DNA of 36,684 nt, taken from assembly GCA_016719055.1 (NCBI GenBank), contig JADKAW010000056.1:1-36684 (forward strand), in the 5' to 3' direction. The translations under genes and the position numbers were made by a program. Below the pieces are notes generated by a model. It did not search any database. It saw nothing but the letters and a program-made list of their open reading frames with translations, and was not told the origin of the DNA. Positions 9,495-19,477 of the stretch are shown piece after piece (within the stretch, counting starts at the first letter, position 1; every line of letters begins with the position of its first letter). Source of the DNA: Candidatus Rhodoferax mariagerensis. Its GTDB lineage: Bacteria > Pseudomonadota > Gammaproteobacteria > Burkholderiales > Burkholderiaceae_C.

Positions 9495-10975
9495 TTCCTG
9501 CTGAAATTCAATCTATTTGTGTTTTGCCGACCGTTACCTTGCGTGAGGCTCTGTTGCGGATGGATCAAACTGCGCGGGGCATCTTACTTATCGTGCGTTC
9601 TGACACATCGCTCGCGCGGACAGTGACTGATGGCGATTTGCGCCGGGCCATACTGGACCATTTGCCGACGGATACGCCGCTTAGCGTGCTGCTTGAGCAA
9701 GCACCCATCACTGCCGGCGATGAAGCAGACGCTTCTGCGGTTCTTGCCCTGATGAACTTGCATCAGATCGATCATGTTCCTGTGGTCAACATGGCTGGAC
9801 AGCCAGTCGATCTGATCACCCGACGTGAATTGTCCCAGCGCATTTGGCTGTCTTCGCCACACCTGGGGGCTGAAGAAGCAGCGTTTGTCGATGATGCTTT
9901 CAAGACCAACTGGATTGCACCGCTCGGGCCGCATGTGGATGGCTTTGAGCGCGAATTGGCCGTCCACGTGAGCATGGGACATGCAGCAGCGCTCAATTCG
10001 GGAACTGCAGCCATTCACCTGGGGCTGATTCTGCAGGGTGTGGTGCCCGGCGACACGGTGTTTTGTTCATCGCTGACCTTCGTAGGAAGCGCCACCCCCA
10101 TCCTTTACTGTGGTGCACGACCGGTGTTTATTGATGCCGAGCCGCAGACCTGGAACATGTCGCCCACAGCACTGGAGCGTGCGCTGGAATGGGCTCGCCG
10201 CGAAGGTCGCATGCCGCGCTGCGTCATTATTGTCAACCTCTACGGTCAGAGTGCTGACATGGATGCACTGCTTCCAATTTGCCAGCGCTATGGCGTTGGA
10301 GTGCTGGAAGACGCAGCAGAATCACTGGGAGCCAGCTACAAAAACAAAAACAGCGGTACTTTTGGCCACGTTGCAGTTTACTCGTTCAATGGCAACAAAA
10401 TCATCACCACATCGGGCGGCGGCATGCTGCTCTCAAATGACGGCGATCTGGTGGCCCGCGCCCGCAAACTCTCGACCCAGGCCCGCGAACCTGCGCGCCA
10501 CTACGAACACACCGAGGTCGGATTCAACTACCGCATGAGCAACGTCCTGGCGGGCATCGGCCGGGGGCAGTTGAAGGTGTTGCCACAACGTGTTGAACAG
10601 CGACGTGCCGTGTTCAAGCGTTACCAGTCCGAACTGGCAGATTTGCCTCAAGTCAAATGGATGCCCGAGCCGCCAGGGTTCAGGTCGACCCGCTGGTTAA
10701 GCTGCTTCACGCTCGACATGCCTGATGCCCCGGCGCTTTGTGATCGCATCCTGAAAACGCTGGAGCGTCACCAGATAGAGGCAAGGCCGGTTTGGAAACC
10801 TATGCAGATGCAGCCAGTGTTCGCGGGTACACCTTATTTTTCCCACTTGGCTGACCACGATGTGTCAGCCCGATTGTTTTCTTCAGGCATCTGTCTGCCA
10901 TCCGGCTCCAACCTGAGCGAGGACCAGCAGAGCCGGGTCATAGAGCACTTATGCCATGCTGTAAAAATGCTCTAA
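9491..10975 (+). CDS. legC: CBS-pair / DegT-type PLP aminotransferase fusion (LegC-like)
   Basis: A 494-residue two-part protein. Residues 1 to about 120 form a pair of CBS domains (LREALLRMDQTARGILLIV, ARTVTDGDLRRAILDH, then DHVPVVNMAGQPVDLITRRE). Residues about 125-494 are a DegT/DnrJ/EryC1/StrS aminotransferase: NWIAPLGPHVDGFEREL, ALNSGTAAIHLGL, EDAAESLGASYKNKN, and SFNGNKIITTSGGGML with Lys303 as the likely PLP lysine, then GFNYRMSNVLAGIGRGQL. The transaminase would aminate the C4 keto sugar (LegC/PglE role). CBS pairs in such loci usually sit on the sugar nucleotidyltransferase (PtmE), so their fusion to the aminotransferase is unusual. No dehydratase (LegB) gene is in the window. This is the last gene of the operon. 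Confidence 0.85.
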   Translation: MIPAEIQSICVLPTVTLREALLRMDQTARGILLIVRSDTSLARTVTDGDLRRAILDHLPTDTPLSVLLEQAPITAGDEADASAVLALMNLHQIDHVPVVNMAGQPVDLITRRELSQRIWLSSPHLGAEEAAFVDDAFKTNWIAPLGPHVDGFERELAVHVSMGHAAALNSGTAAIHLGLILQGVVPGDTVFCSSLTFVGSATPILYCGARPVFIDAEPQTWNMSPTALERALEWARREGRMPRCVIIVNLYGQSADMDALLPICQRYGVGVLEDAAESLGASYKNKNSGTFGHVAVYSFNGNKIITTSGGGMLLSNDGDLVARARKLSTQAREPARHYEHTEVGFNYRMSNVLAGIGRGQLKVLPQRVEQRRAVFKRYQSELADLPQVKWMPEPPGFRSTRWLSCFTLDMPDAPALCDRILKTLERHQIEARPVWKPMQMQPVFAGTPYFSHLADHDVSARLFSSGICLPSGSNLSEDQQSRVIEHLCHAVKML

Positions 10976-11256
10976 AAGTCAGCGTTAACGTGAATTAGCT
11001 CTCATGTCTGGGGTAGTCAGAGTCCATAAAAAGTTGGTGCCACCCAAAGAGCACTTGCCTGCCCGACTACTAACCAGATACAAAATGTATAGCAATAAAC
11101 ATAATGGATATATGGGCTAACGACTAAAATTACGCAAAAAAATTTGTGCCATAGGCGCACTTCCTCCTCAACTGAAAGAAGCGACACTGTTTGCTGCCAG
11201 ACTGATCCAGCCCATCAAATTTGCAGTGACGGCACACGGCGAAGCTGATAGAGTCA
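10976..11256 (+). other. Intergenic region between the sugar operon and the cyclic-di-GMP operon
   Basis: 281 bp with an AT-rich stretch (about 11,075-11,145), the likely place for a promoter of the downstream operon. I see no clear -35/-10 pair, no convincing terminator hairpin and no coding sequence. CGTTAACG (about 10,983-10,990) is a small palindrome of unknown meaning. Confidence 0.45.
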
Positions 11257-14200
11257 ATGCCAACGCACATATTCCCCATGAGCTTGAGCTTCTTTCAGCG
11301 GCTGTCCATCAAAAGCCGGGTCACCTTGTTCACGCTGGTCATCTTTTTGATTAGTTTGTGGTCTTTGTCGCTTTACGCTTCGCGGATGCTGCGCGACGAC
11401 TTGGCGCAAGTGCTGGGCCAGCAACAGTTTGCCACGGTTTCATTGGTGGCCGGGGAACTCAATCACGATTTTGAGCTTCGCCGTGAGGCGCTTGAGAAGT
11501 TTGCCAATGTCTCGGCACAGGCGCTCGGCAGCGGTCCAGCAGCCCTGCAGGCCCATTTGGCGCTGAACACCACGCTGACCGACATGTTTAACTTCGGTGT
11601 GCTGGCCTATGACGCAGACGGCACCGCTTTGGTCGAAGTGCCTCGCTCGGCCGGCCGCATCGGCAAAAACTACCTCGACAACCCCACAGTGGTCGCGGCA
11701 CTCAGAGAGGGCCGAACCACGCTCAGCGACGTTCATCTGGGCAAAGTGCTGCGCGCGCCGGTCTTTGGCATGACCGCGCCAATCCGCAACGCCCAAGGCA
11801 AGGTGGTGGGTGCCCTGTCTGGGGTCATCGACCTGGGCAAACCGAGCTTTCTCGACAACGTCTTCGGCAACCACTATGGGCAAACTGGTGGCTATCTACT
11901 GGTTGCGCCAAAACAGCGGCTCATCGTGACGGCCACCGACAAGTCCCGCATCATGGAACAGCTCCCGCCGCGCGGGTTCAACGCCACGCTCGATCAATTT
12001 CTTGATGGCTACGATGGAACTGCCGTTTTCATTAATCCGCGCCAGGTAGAGGTGCTGGTGTCTGACAAAGGCATGCCCGATGTCGGCTGGATCGTGGCGG
12101 CGACGCTACCCACCGAGGAAGCCTTTGCCCCCATTCGCACGCTACAAATGCGCCTGCTTCTGGCAACCTTACTTTTTACATTTGTGGCCGGTGCGCTCAC
12201 CTGGTGGATGCTGCGAGGTCAGTTGGCACCGATGCAGGCCACCCTGCAAGCACTGGTCAAGCTTGCCAACAGTGGTCAGACACCCCAGGCGCTGGCGGTG
12301 CACCGCCAGGACGAGCTAGGCGACCTGGTCGCCGGCTTTAACCGGCTGCTGCAAACCTTGGCGCAGCGCGAAGTCACAGTGACCGACAGTGTCAAGCGCT
12401 ACCACCAACTGGTGGATGACCTGGCGGTTGGTGTGGTGATTCACGGGCCCAGCCTGGAGGTCGTCATGAGCAACCAGCTGGCGCTGGAGCTGCTGGGTGT
12501 GTCGCAAGACCAGTTGCTGGGCAAAACCTCGCTCGACCCCTGCTGGGACGTGATCCATGAGGACGGCTCGGACTTCCCCGGCGACACGCACCCGGCACCA
12601 CGCTCCATTGCCTCGGGTCAACCCGTAGAGCATGTTGTGATGGGCGTTTTTCGGCCCACCACGCAAAGCCGGGTATGGTTGCTGGTCACGGCCATACCCC
12701 AGTTTCAACCGAATGGTAGCCTGCAACAGGTCGTCGTCACATTCAGCGACATCAGCCAGCGCAAGCAGGTCGAGGTCGCCCTGGCAAAAAGCGAGGCCTT
12801 CAAGAACACCATCCTCAATTCACTCACCGCCGAAATTGCCGTGATTGACGGTCAGGGCATTATTCAGACCGTGAATGAGGGCTGGAAGCGCTTCCTGCAG
12901 GACAACACAGGCGGGCCAAGCGCGCAAATGGCATCGATTGGCGTTGGTGCCAATTACCTGACGGCCTGCGCAGCCCCCAGTCGACCCGAATCCACAGGCA
13001 GTTACGACGCTCAAGAGGGCATCCGTGCTGTGCTGGAGGGGCGTCTGCCCCATTTCAGCATGGAATACCCATGCCATTCGCCGCAACAAAAGCGCTGGTT
13101 TGCCATGACCGTGGTGCCGCTTGGGCAGGACGTGCATGATGGGGCTGTCATCACCCACACCGACATCACTGCATTGAAGCAGGCTGCACAAGACGAGCAT
13201 CTGCGCAATCACATTCTTGAGCTGCTGACCAGCGACCAGCCGCTGGTGAGCATTCTTGAACAGCTGGTATTGGGTGTTGAGCAACTTCAGTCCAGTGCCT
13301 ATTGCAGCATTGTGTTGCTCAGCAGCGACGGCCGTCGTCTTGAACATGCCATTGGGCCAAGTTTGCCCGCCGCCTTCAACGCCGCGCTAGAAGGGGTAGA
13401 TATTGGCGCTGGGGTCGGTTCGTGTGGAACAGCCGCGTTCACTGGCGAGCGAGTGGTGGTGGAGGACATTGCCACACATCCCTATTGGGCACCTTACCAG
13501 GACCTGGCCCGCAGCGCCGCACTAGGCTCATGCTGGTCGCAACCAATCTTTTCTGCCAGCGGCCAGGTGCTGGGTACGTTTGCCGTGTACCACCCCACGC
13601 CACATGCACCTGCGGCGCTCGACATCAGCCGCATTGAGCAGGCGGCACGTCTGGCCAGCATTGCCATCGAGAAACACCAGTGGGTGCAGTTGCTTCGCGA
13701 CAGCGAAGCGCGTTTTCGCAGCATGATGGAAGACGTGGCCGGTGTGGCGGTGCAAGGTTACGCGATGGACGGTACCGTGACCTTCAGGAACCACGCCTCT
13801 GAGCGGCTGTACGGCTACAGCGCCCACGAGGCCATGGGCGCCAACCTGCTGGACTTGATCATTCCGAAAGAGATGCGCGAAGCGGTTGCCGCCTCGATGG
13901 CTGACATGGCAACAACTGGCGTGTCGATTCCAGCGGGTGAATTAATGCTCAAGACCAAGACTGGGGCACCGATTCCGGTCTTTTCAAGCCATGTGCTGGT
14001 CAAGTCCGTGCAGGGACCCGTTGAGCTGTTTTGTCTGGACATTGACCTGACCGAGCGAAAAGAAATGGAAGACCAGGTGCGTCAACTGGCCTTTTTTGAC
14101 CCGCTGACCAAGCTGCCAAACCGGCGCTTGCTCGACGACCGTCTCAAACAAACCATGGCCAGCAGCAACCGCACCGGCCGGTTTGGCGCCTTGATCTTTC

Positions 14201-14643
14201 TTGACCTGGACAACTTCAAGCCCCTCAATGACAGCCATGGCCACGACGCTGGCGACCTGCTGCTGATCGAGGTGGCGCAGCGGCTCAAGGCCTGCGTGCG
14301 CGAAATGGACACGGTGGTGCGCTTGGGCGGTGACGAGTTTGTGGTGATGCTCAGCGAGCTCAAGTCCGAACGCAATGAATCGCGCGTGCAAGCGGGTGTG
14401 ATTGCCGAAAAAGTGCGCCAGGCCCTGGCCCAGCCCTACAGCCTGACGCTGCGCCGCGACGGTCTGCCCGATATCAGCGTCGAGCACCATTGCTCGGCCA
14501 GCCTGGGGGTTGCCCTGTTTGTCAACCACGACAACAGCCAGGCAAATGTGCTGAAGTGGGCCGATGCCGCCATGTACAGCGCCAAGGATGCCGGGCGCAA
14601 CCAGGTGCGATTTCACGACGAGAGTTCAACGACGACGCTATGA
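11257..14643 (+). CDS. Membrane sensor diguanylate cyclase (Cache-HAMP-PAS-PAS-GAF-PAS-GGDEF)
   Basis: A 1128-residue protein predicted to make cyclic-di-GMP. A transmembrane helix (about 20-40) and a second at about 297-318 bracket a periplasmic Cache-like sensor (contains TVVAALREGRTTLSDVHLG). A HAMP segment follows (about 320-372), then PAS (about 380-505, ending FSDISQRKQVE), PAS (about 510-645), GAF (about 650-810, GSCGTAAFTGERVVVEDI), PAS (about 815-930) and GGDEF (about 943-1123). The active-site GGDEF is intact at 1024-1028, and REMD five residues before it fits the RxxD product-inhibition site. There is no EAL domain. ATG 11278 is an alternative start seven codons in. The stop overlaps the next start (ATGA). 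Confidence 0.93.
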   Translation: MPTHIFPMSLSFFQRLSIKSRVTLFTLVIFLISLWSLSLYASRMLRDDLAQVLGQQQFATVSLVAGELNHDFELRREALEKFANVSAQALGSGPAALQAHLALNTTLTDMFNFGVLAYDADGTALVEVPRSAGRIGKNYLDNPTVVAALREGRTTLSDVHLGKVLRAPVFGMTAPIRNAQGKVVGALSGVIDLGKPSFLDNVFGNHYGQTGGYLLVAPKQRLIVTATDKSRIMEQLPPRGFNATLDQFLDGYDGTAVFINPRQVEVLVSDKGMPDVGWIVAATLPTEEAFAPIRTLQMRLLLATLLFTFVAGALTWWMLRGQLAPMQATLQALVKLANSGQTPQALAVHRQDELGDLVAGFNRLLQTLAQREVTVTDSVKRYHQLVDDLAVGVVIHGPSLEVVMSNQLALELLGVSQDQLLGKTSLDPCWDVIHEDGSDFPGDTHPAPRSIASGQPVEHVVMGVFRPTTQSRVWLLVTAIPQFQPNGSLQQVVVTFSDISQRKQVEVALAKSEAFKNTILNSLTAEIAVIDGQGIIQTVNEGWKRFLQDNTGGPSAQMASIGVGANYLTACAAPSRPESTGSYDAQEGIRAVLEGRLPHFSMEYPCHSPQQKRWFAMTVVPLGQDVHDGAVITHTDITALKQAAQDEHLRNHILELLTSDQPLVSILEQLVLGVEQLQSSAYCSIVLLSSDGRRLEHAIGPSLPAAFNAALEGVDIGAGVGSCGTAAFTGERVVVEDIATHPYWAPYQDLARSAALGSCWSQPIFSASGQVLGTFAVYHPTPHAPAALDISRIEQAARLASIAIEKHQWVQLLRDSEARFRSMMEDVAGVAVQGYAMDGTVTFRNHASERLYGYSAHEAMGANLLDLIIPKEMREAVAASMADMATTGVSIPAGELMLKTKTGAPIPVFSSHVLVKSVQGPVELFCLDIDLTERKEMEDQVRQLAFFDPLTKLPNRRLLDDRLKQTMASSNRTGRFGALIFLDLDNFKPLNDSHGHDAGDLLLIEVAQRLKACVREMDTVVRLGGDEFVVMLSELKSERNESRVQAGVIAEKVRQALAQPYSLTLRRDGLPDISVEHHCSASLGVALFVNHDNSQANVLKWADAAMYSAKDAGRNQVRFHDESSTTTL

Positions 14644-17600
14644 GCACATCCACACTACCCACACTCTGGCGCATTGGCACCGTTCTCACCACCGTGTCGC
14701 TGCTGTTGCTGCTGCCCTTGCTGGTTTTTGTGCTGCTCGGGGTGCAAAACGAGGGCGAGCGCATCCGCGTTCGTACCGAGTCGGCTGCCATGAACCTGGC
14801 GCAGATTTCGGCCCATTCCCTGGAGCGCCAGCTTAGCGACACACAACAGTTTCTGCGCACCCTGACCGCTCGCGCCAATGTTCGGGCGCTTGACATCGCC
14901 CGTTGTGACCCGGTTTTTGGCGATTTTCAGAAGTCGCACCCGGGGTTTACGGCACTGACCACCACCAAACCCGACGGTACACTGGTTTGCAGTTCGCTGG
15001 GTGCTGCATCCAATCGCCCCGCACTTAGCGCTCCCTTGAGCCTACCCACCAGCGGCGGGGCACCGCAGTTTCAGTTGGGTCGGGCGCAAAAAGGTTTTCT
15101 GTCAGGCCTTGCGGTGCTGCCCCTGAGCCTGCCCTTGACGGACGACACGGGCGGCGTGCAAGGTCACATCGCCGCCTGGATTCACTTAACACGTTTGAGC
15201 CCGCTCAACGAAAGCACCCTCAACCGCATGCCTCAAGACACTGTCGCCACGCTGTTTGACGATGACGGCATGGTGCTGGCGCGCTCGCGTGATCCAGAAA
15301 AATGGGTTGGCACCAACCGCAGAGCCTTTCCACAGGCCAGTCAGGCCATGAAACAGCGCCAGGGCTTTTTTCAAGTCACCTCGGCAACCGACGGCATTCA
15401 CCGCCTGTACGCCGTGGTGCCGGTAGAGGGGACTCGCTGGATTGTCTCGGTCGGCATTCCCACGGGAGCCATGGACGCCGACCTGGCGCAGGCGCGGCGC
15501 CAGGCCTACGCGCTGTTTGGCGGCGCTATCCTCTTCATGGCGTTGATGCTGTGGCTGGTGCGACGTTATGCGGTGCAACCCATCCAGATCGGCGCGGCCG
15601 TGACGCAGGCCGTGCGCGACGGCGACCTGCAGCGCCGTATTCCACTGGCGTCAGTTGGCCGCATCAGCGAACTGCAGGGCATTGCCACCGGCTTTAACGC
15701 GATGCTTGACACCCTGGTGGCTGAACGGACCAAACTGGCCCAGAACGAGGCCGACTTTCGCACCTTGTTCACCGAAATGCGCAGCGGCTTTGCCGTGCAC
15801 GAGATGATTTTTGACGCGTCTGGCGCACCGCTGGACTACCGCTTTGTGGCCATGAATCCGGCGTTTGAAGAAATGACCGGCCTGTGCGCTGCCACGGTGC
15901 TTGGCAAACGCGTCCTGGAGGTGTTTCCGGCGCTGGAACCTGTCTGGATCGAACGTTATGGCCAGGTGGTGGTGACCGGTGAACCTGCAGCCTTCGAAGA
16001 TTTCAGCGCTGACCTGAACAAACATTTTGACGTGCGGGCTTTTCGTATTCGGCCTGGCCAATTTGCCGTGATGACACTCGACATCTCCGCGCGACGGCTG
16101 GCTGAAGTGGAACTCAAGCGCGAGCGCGTCCTGCTGCGCCGGGTGATTGACAGCATCCCCGACCTGATCTTTTTCAAGGATGCCAGTGGCCACTACCTGG
16201 GCTGTAACAAGGCGTTTGAGGTCTTTGCCGGGCGCGACGAGCAAGCCCAGATCGGCAAGACCGACTTTGATTTTTTTGACCACAAGACAGCCAGTTTCTT
16301 CCGCGAGCAGGACCAGCAAATGCTAAGTCGAGGCGAGACCTGCCAAAACGAAGAATGGGTGGCCTACCCCGACGGCCATCAAGTCTTGCTGAGCACCACC
16401 AAAACTCCTTTCGCAAACGAACAGGGCGAGCCGATTGGGGTGCTGGGCATCAGCCGCGACATCACCGCGGGATTCCAGGCACAAGAGGCACTGAAAGCGC
16501 GGGATGAAACCTACCGGGCCATTTTGACCACGGGCCAGGACGGCTTCTGGATTTCCGACCGGCAAGGTCAGCTGCTGGAGGCCAACAACGCTTACGGCCG
16601 TATGTCGGGCTATAGCCATGACGAGCTGCTGCACATGAACATTGCCGAGCTTGACGCTGTGGAGTCTTCCGCTGTGGTTGCCAGCCGGAGCCAACGGCTC
16701 AAGGCCAGTGGGGGCGAAATTTTCGAGACCCAGCACCGACGCAAAAACGGCGAGCTTTGGCACGCAGAGGTCAGCGCCAACTACTGGCCAGAGCAAGACC
16801 GTCACTTTGTGTTCATCCGCGACATCAGCGAGCGCAAACGCGCCGAGAGTCTGTTGCAACAAGCCGCTGCGGTGTTTGAAAACACCCAGGAAGGCATGAT
16901 GATCACCGACACCAACAACACCATCGTGCGGGTCAACCGGGCTTTTACCAACCTGACTGGCTACACCGAACAGGACGCGCTGGGTCAAATGCCGGCGATT
17001 CTGAATTCACCACATCAGGACACCGCTCTGTTTGCCACGATCCACAAGGGTCTGGCACGCCAGGGGCATTGGAAAGGCGAGATCACCAACCGCCGCAAAA
17101 CCGGTGAAGACTGCGCGCAATGGATGACCATTTCATCGATTCTTGATGCGGCAGGCAAGGTCAGTCACCATGTTTCCACCCTCACGGATATCTCACAACT
17201 CAAGGAAGCGCAGGCCAAAATCCATAACCTGGCGTTTTTTGATCCGCTAACCCAGTTGCCCAACCGGCGCTTGCTGCTTGACCGCCTGCACCGCGCGCTG
17301 GCGGCCGGCGCCCGGCGCAAGACTTGGGGCACGGTGTTGCTGATCGACCTGGACAACTTCAAGCTGATCAACGACACCGAAGGCCATGAAGCCGGTGATC
17401 AACTGCTGGTGGAGGTGGCGCGGCGCCTGAAAACCTGTGTGCGTGACCAGGACAGCCTGGCGCATCAGGGCGGCGACGAATTCATCGTCATCCTCGAAGA
17501 CATGGGGCCAGACTTGCAAGCCGCCGCAACCCGCGCCGAGTTGGTGGCCGAAAGAATCATGCAGTCGCTGCGCGAAACCTTCCAACTGGGGGTGATTGAG

Positions 17601-18518
17601 CACCACAGCCAGGCCAGCATTGGCATTGCCACCTTCCGCGACTCTGCCGACAGCGCCGAAGAAATCCTCAAGCGCGCTGACACCGCCATGCACCGCGCCA
17701 AGGCCGATGGCCGCAACACCGTGCGCTTTTTTGATCCGGCGATGCAGGCGGCATTGGAAAACCGCATCAAGCTCGAAGCCGAACTGCGCCGCGCGCTGCC
17801 CGGCCGGGAACTGCGGCTGTACTACCAGGCGCAGGTTGACAGCGTTGGCAAGGTGGTAAGCGCTGAGGCGCTGATACGCTGGGAGCATCCGCAACGTGGG
17901 CTGGTGTCGCCGGTGCAGTTCATCCCGCTGGCCGAAGACTCAGGGCTGATTCTGCCGATTGGCACCTGGGTGCTCGAAACCGCGTGCGCGCAGCTCAAGG
18001 AATGGGAAAAACACCCCGCCAGCCGCGACCTGAAACTGGCCGTCAACGTGAGCGCGCGCCAGTTCAGGCAGGCCGACTTTGTGGCGATGACCAAAAATAT
18101 CGTTGACCAGAGCGGCATCAACCCCAGTTGCCTGAAGCTTGAGCTGACCGAAAGCATCGTCATCAACAACGTCGCCGACACCATCGAAAAAATGCACCAG
18201 CTCAAATCGTTGGGCCTGCATTTCTCGATGGACGACTTTGGCACCGGCTACTCGTCGCTGGCCTACCTCAAACGCCTGCCGCTGGACCAGCTCAAGATTG
18301 ACCAGTCGTTTGTGCGCGACATCAGCCAGGACCCCAACGACGCTGCGATCGTGCAAACCATCATCACCATGGGCCATACGCTGGGTCTTAACGTCATCGC
18401 CGAAGGCGTGGAAACCCAGGCCCAGCTTGACTTTTTGCTGCAGCACGGCTGCAAGACCTTCCAGGGCTATCTGTTTAGCCGACCCGTGCCGCTGGCAGAG
18501 TTTGAACGACTGCTTTAA
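14640..18518 (+). CDS. Membrane sensor GGDEF-EAL protein with four PAS domains
   Basis: A 1292-residue protein. TM1 (about 15-35) and TM2 (about 291-313) enclose a Cache-type periplasmic sensor; then HAMP (about 313-365), PAS domains at about 377-490, 499-615, 625-735 and 738-860, GGDEF at 863-1030 and EAL at about 1045-1290. GGDEF is exact at 944-948, and RDQD before it fits the I-site. The EAL side has EALIRW (1076-1078 = EAL), DDFGTGYSSL from 1198 and EGVET from 1255, so both cyclase and phosphodiesterase could be active. The ATG at 14640 lies in the ATGA overlap with the preceding gene and gives a clean membrane-anchored N-terminus; an open frame continues upstream but inside that gene. 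Confidence 0.93.
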   Translation: MSTSTLPTLWRIGTVLTTVSLLLLLPLLVFVLLGVQNEGERIRVRTESAAMNLAQISAHSLERQLSDTQQFLRTLTARANVRALDIARCDPVFGDFQKSHPGFTALTTTKPDGTLVCSSLGAASNRPALSAPLSLPTSGGAPQFQLGRAQKGFLSGLAVLPLSLPLTDDTGGVQGHIAAWIHLTRLSPLNESTLNRMPQDTVATLFDDDGMVLARSRDPEKWVGTNRRAFPQASQAMKQRQGFFQVTSATDGIHRLYAVVPVEGTRWIVSVGIPTGAMDADLAQARRQAYALFGGAILFMALMLWLVRRYAVQPIQIGAAVTQAVRDGDLQRRIPLASVGRISELQGIATGFNAMLDTLVAERTKLAQNEADFRTLFTEMRSGFAVHEMIFDASGAPLDYRFVAMNPAFEEMTGLCAATVLGKRVLEVFPALEPVWIERYGQVVVTGEPAAFEDFSADLNKHFDVRAFRIRPGQFAVMTLDISARRLAEVELKRERVLLRRVIDSIPDLIFFKDASGHYLGCNKAFEVFAGRDEQAQIGKTDFDFFDHKTASFFREQDQQMLSRGETCQNEEWVAYPDGHQVLLSTTKTPFANEQGEPIGVLGISRDITAGFQAQEALKARDETYRAILTTGQDGFWISDRQGQLLEANNAYGRMSGYSHDELLHMNIAELDAVESSAVVASRSQRLKASGGEIFETQHRRKNGELWHAEVSANYWPEQDRHFVFIRDISERKRAESLLQQAAAVFENTQEGMMITDTNNTIVRVNRAFTNLTGYTEQDALGQMPAILNSPHQDTALFATIHKGLARQGHWKGEITNRRKTGEDCAQWMTISSILDAAGKVSHHVSTLTDISQLKEAQAKIHNLAFFDPLTQLPNRRLLLDRLHRALAAGARRKTWGTVLLIDLDNFKLINDTEGHEAGDQLLVEVARRLKTCVRDQDSLAHQGGDEFIVILEDMGPDLQAAATRAELVAERIMQSLRETFQLGVIEHHSQASIGIATFRDSADSAEEILKRADTAMHRAKADGRNTVRFFDPAMQAALENRIKLEAELRRALPGRELRLYYQAQVDSVGKVVSAEALIRWEHPQRGLVSPVQFIPLAEDSGLILPIGTWVLETACAQLKEWEKHPASRDLKLAVNVSARQFRQADFVAMTKNIVDQSGINPSCLKLELTESIVINNVADTIEKMHQLKSLGLHFSMDDFGTGYSSLAYLKRLPLDQLKIDQSFVRDISQDPNDAAIVQTIITMGHTLGLNVIAEGVETQAQLDFLLQHGCKTFQGYLFSRPVPLAEFERLL

Positions 18519-18660
18519 AAATAGTCATCAAACCAGCTCGAATCACCCGGAAAAAAAAGCCAATTTCAGGAAGTCTGCAGTGCGACAATCCGCCAGAGGG
18601 GCAAACGCCTTGAATCAAGAGCAAACTTGGTCCTGGCGAGTGGTTTTTGAAAGCGACAGC

Positions 18661-19461
18661 ATGTGCACCGGCAACCTGTTTTTTGACTCGGCTTTTCTTC
18701 CCGCAAGCACCTGGACCCGTGCGCCCAAGCAATGGCTTGGGCTGTGCAAGGTGGCTCTGATGTGTGTACTGGCCCTGGGTGGCGGCGCGCAGGCCGCCGA
18801 CAAGCTGGTGCTTACCACCGGTGTTCTGGCACCTTACACCACCCCAGATCGCAAGGGTTTTCTGGACCAGATGATTGCTGCGGTGTTTCGCGAAGCCGGA
18901 CTCGAGGCCGAGCTGCAAGTCTTCTCCAGCGCCACAGCGCGCACCCTGCTCAACGCCGACGCTGGCATCGACGATGGCGAGGCCATGCGCATCGCCGGGC
19001 TTGAGAAACAATACCCCAACCTGATCCGCGTGCCAGAGGCGCTGATTTCCAACGACTTTGTGGCCTATGCCACCCACGTCAAAACCGCCACCCCCGACTG
19101 GAAATCGCTGGAGCCGTATGTGGTCAGCTACATGATTGGCTGGAAAATCTTTGAGAACAACGTGCGCAACGCCAAAGAAGTGACCCAGGTGCGCGATGCC
19201 GACCAGCTATTTGGGCTGTTGGCCAATGGCCGCGTCGACCTGGCCCTGTATGAGCGCTGGCAGGGTTTGCAACGGGTCCGAGACCTGGGGCTCAAGGCAC
19301 ACGCGCTGGAGCCGCCCCTGGCGCGCACCGACATGTTCATCTACCTGCACAAGAAACACGAGGCGCTGGTGCCGCGCGTGGCCCAGGCACTGGCCCGCAT
19401 GAAGGCCAATGGCAGCTACCAGCGTATTTTTGATGCCACGCTGACATCACTGGTCAAATAA
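18661..19461 (+). CDS. Periplasmic solute-binding protein (SBP_bac_3-like)
   Basis: About 266 residues. A hydrophobic segment (VALMCVLALGGGAQA, residues 31-45) followed by AD looks like a signal peptide with a long n-region. The mature part starts KLVLTTGVLAPYTTPDRKGF and continues with FLDQMIAAVFREAGLEAELQ, as in the amino-acid/polar-solute binding family, and ends ALARMKANGSYQRIFDATL. No transporter permease or ATPase is nearby. It lies between two GGDEF-EAL genes, 142 bp after one and 16 bp before the next, so it may deliver a ligand to one of these sensors instead of to a transporter (inference). The start is uncertain; the frame is open further upstream, and a TTG near 18610 is possible. 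Confidence 0.8.
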   Translation: MCTGNLFFDSAFLPASTWTRAPKQWLGLCKVALMCVLALGGGAQAADKLVLTTGVLAPYTTPDRKGFLDQMIAAVFREAGLEAELQVFSSATARTLLNADAGIDDGEAMRIAGLEKQYPNLIRVPEALISNDFVAYATHVKTATPDWKSLEPYVVSYMIGWKIFENNVRNAKEVTQVRDADQLFGLLANGRVDLALYERWQGLQRVRDLGLKAHALEPPLARTDMFIYLHKKHEALVPRVAQALARMKANGSYQRIFDATLTSLVK

Positions 19462-19477
19462 CCCGGCGGAGCTACCG

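Noticed and set aside
10976..11256. Rho-independent terminator after the sugar operon
   Set aside because: No GC-rich hairpin followed by a T run was found.
13984..14616. Minus-strand 210-aa open frame under the first GGDEF domain
   Set aside because: It is an antisense shadow of a clearly coding, motif-rich domain; similar shadows occur under all long genes here.
18238..18660. Upstream extension of the solute-binding protein frame into the GGDEF-EAL gene
   Set aside because: The extension overlaps coding sequence and has no domain likeness; the signal peptide at 18,661 gives a better start.
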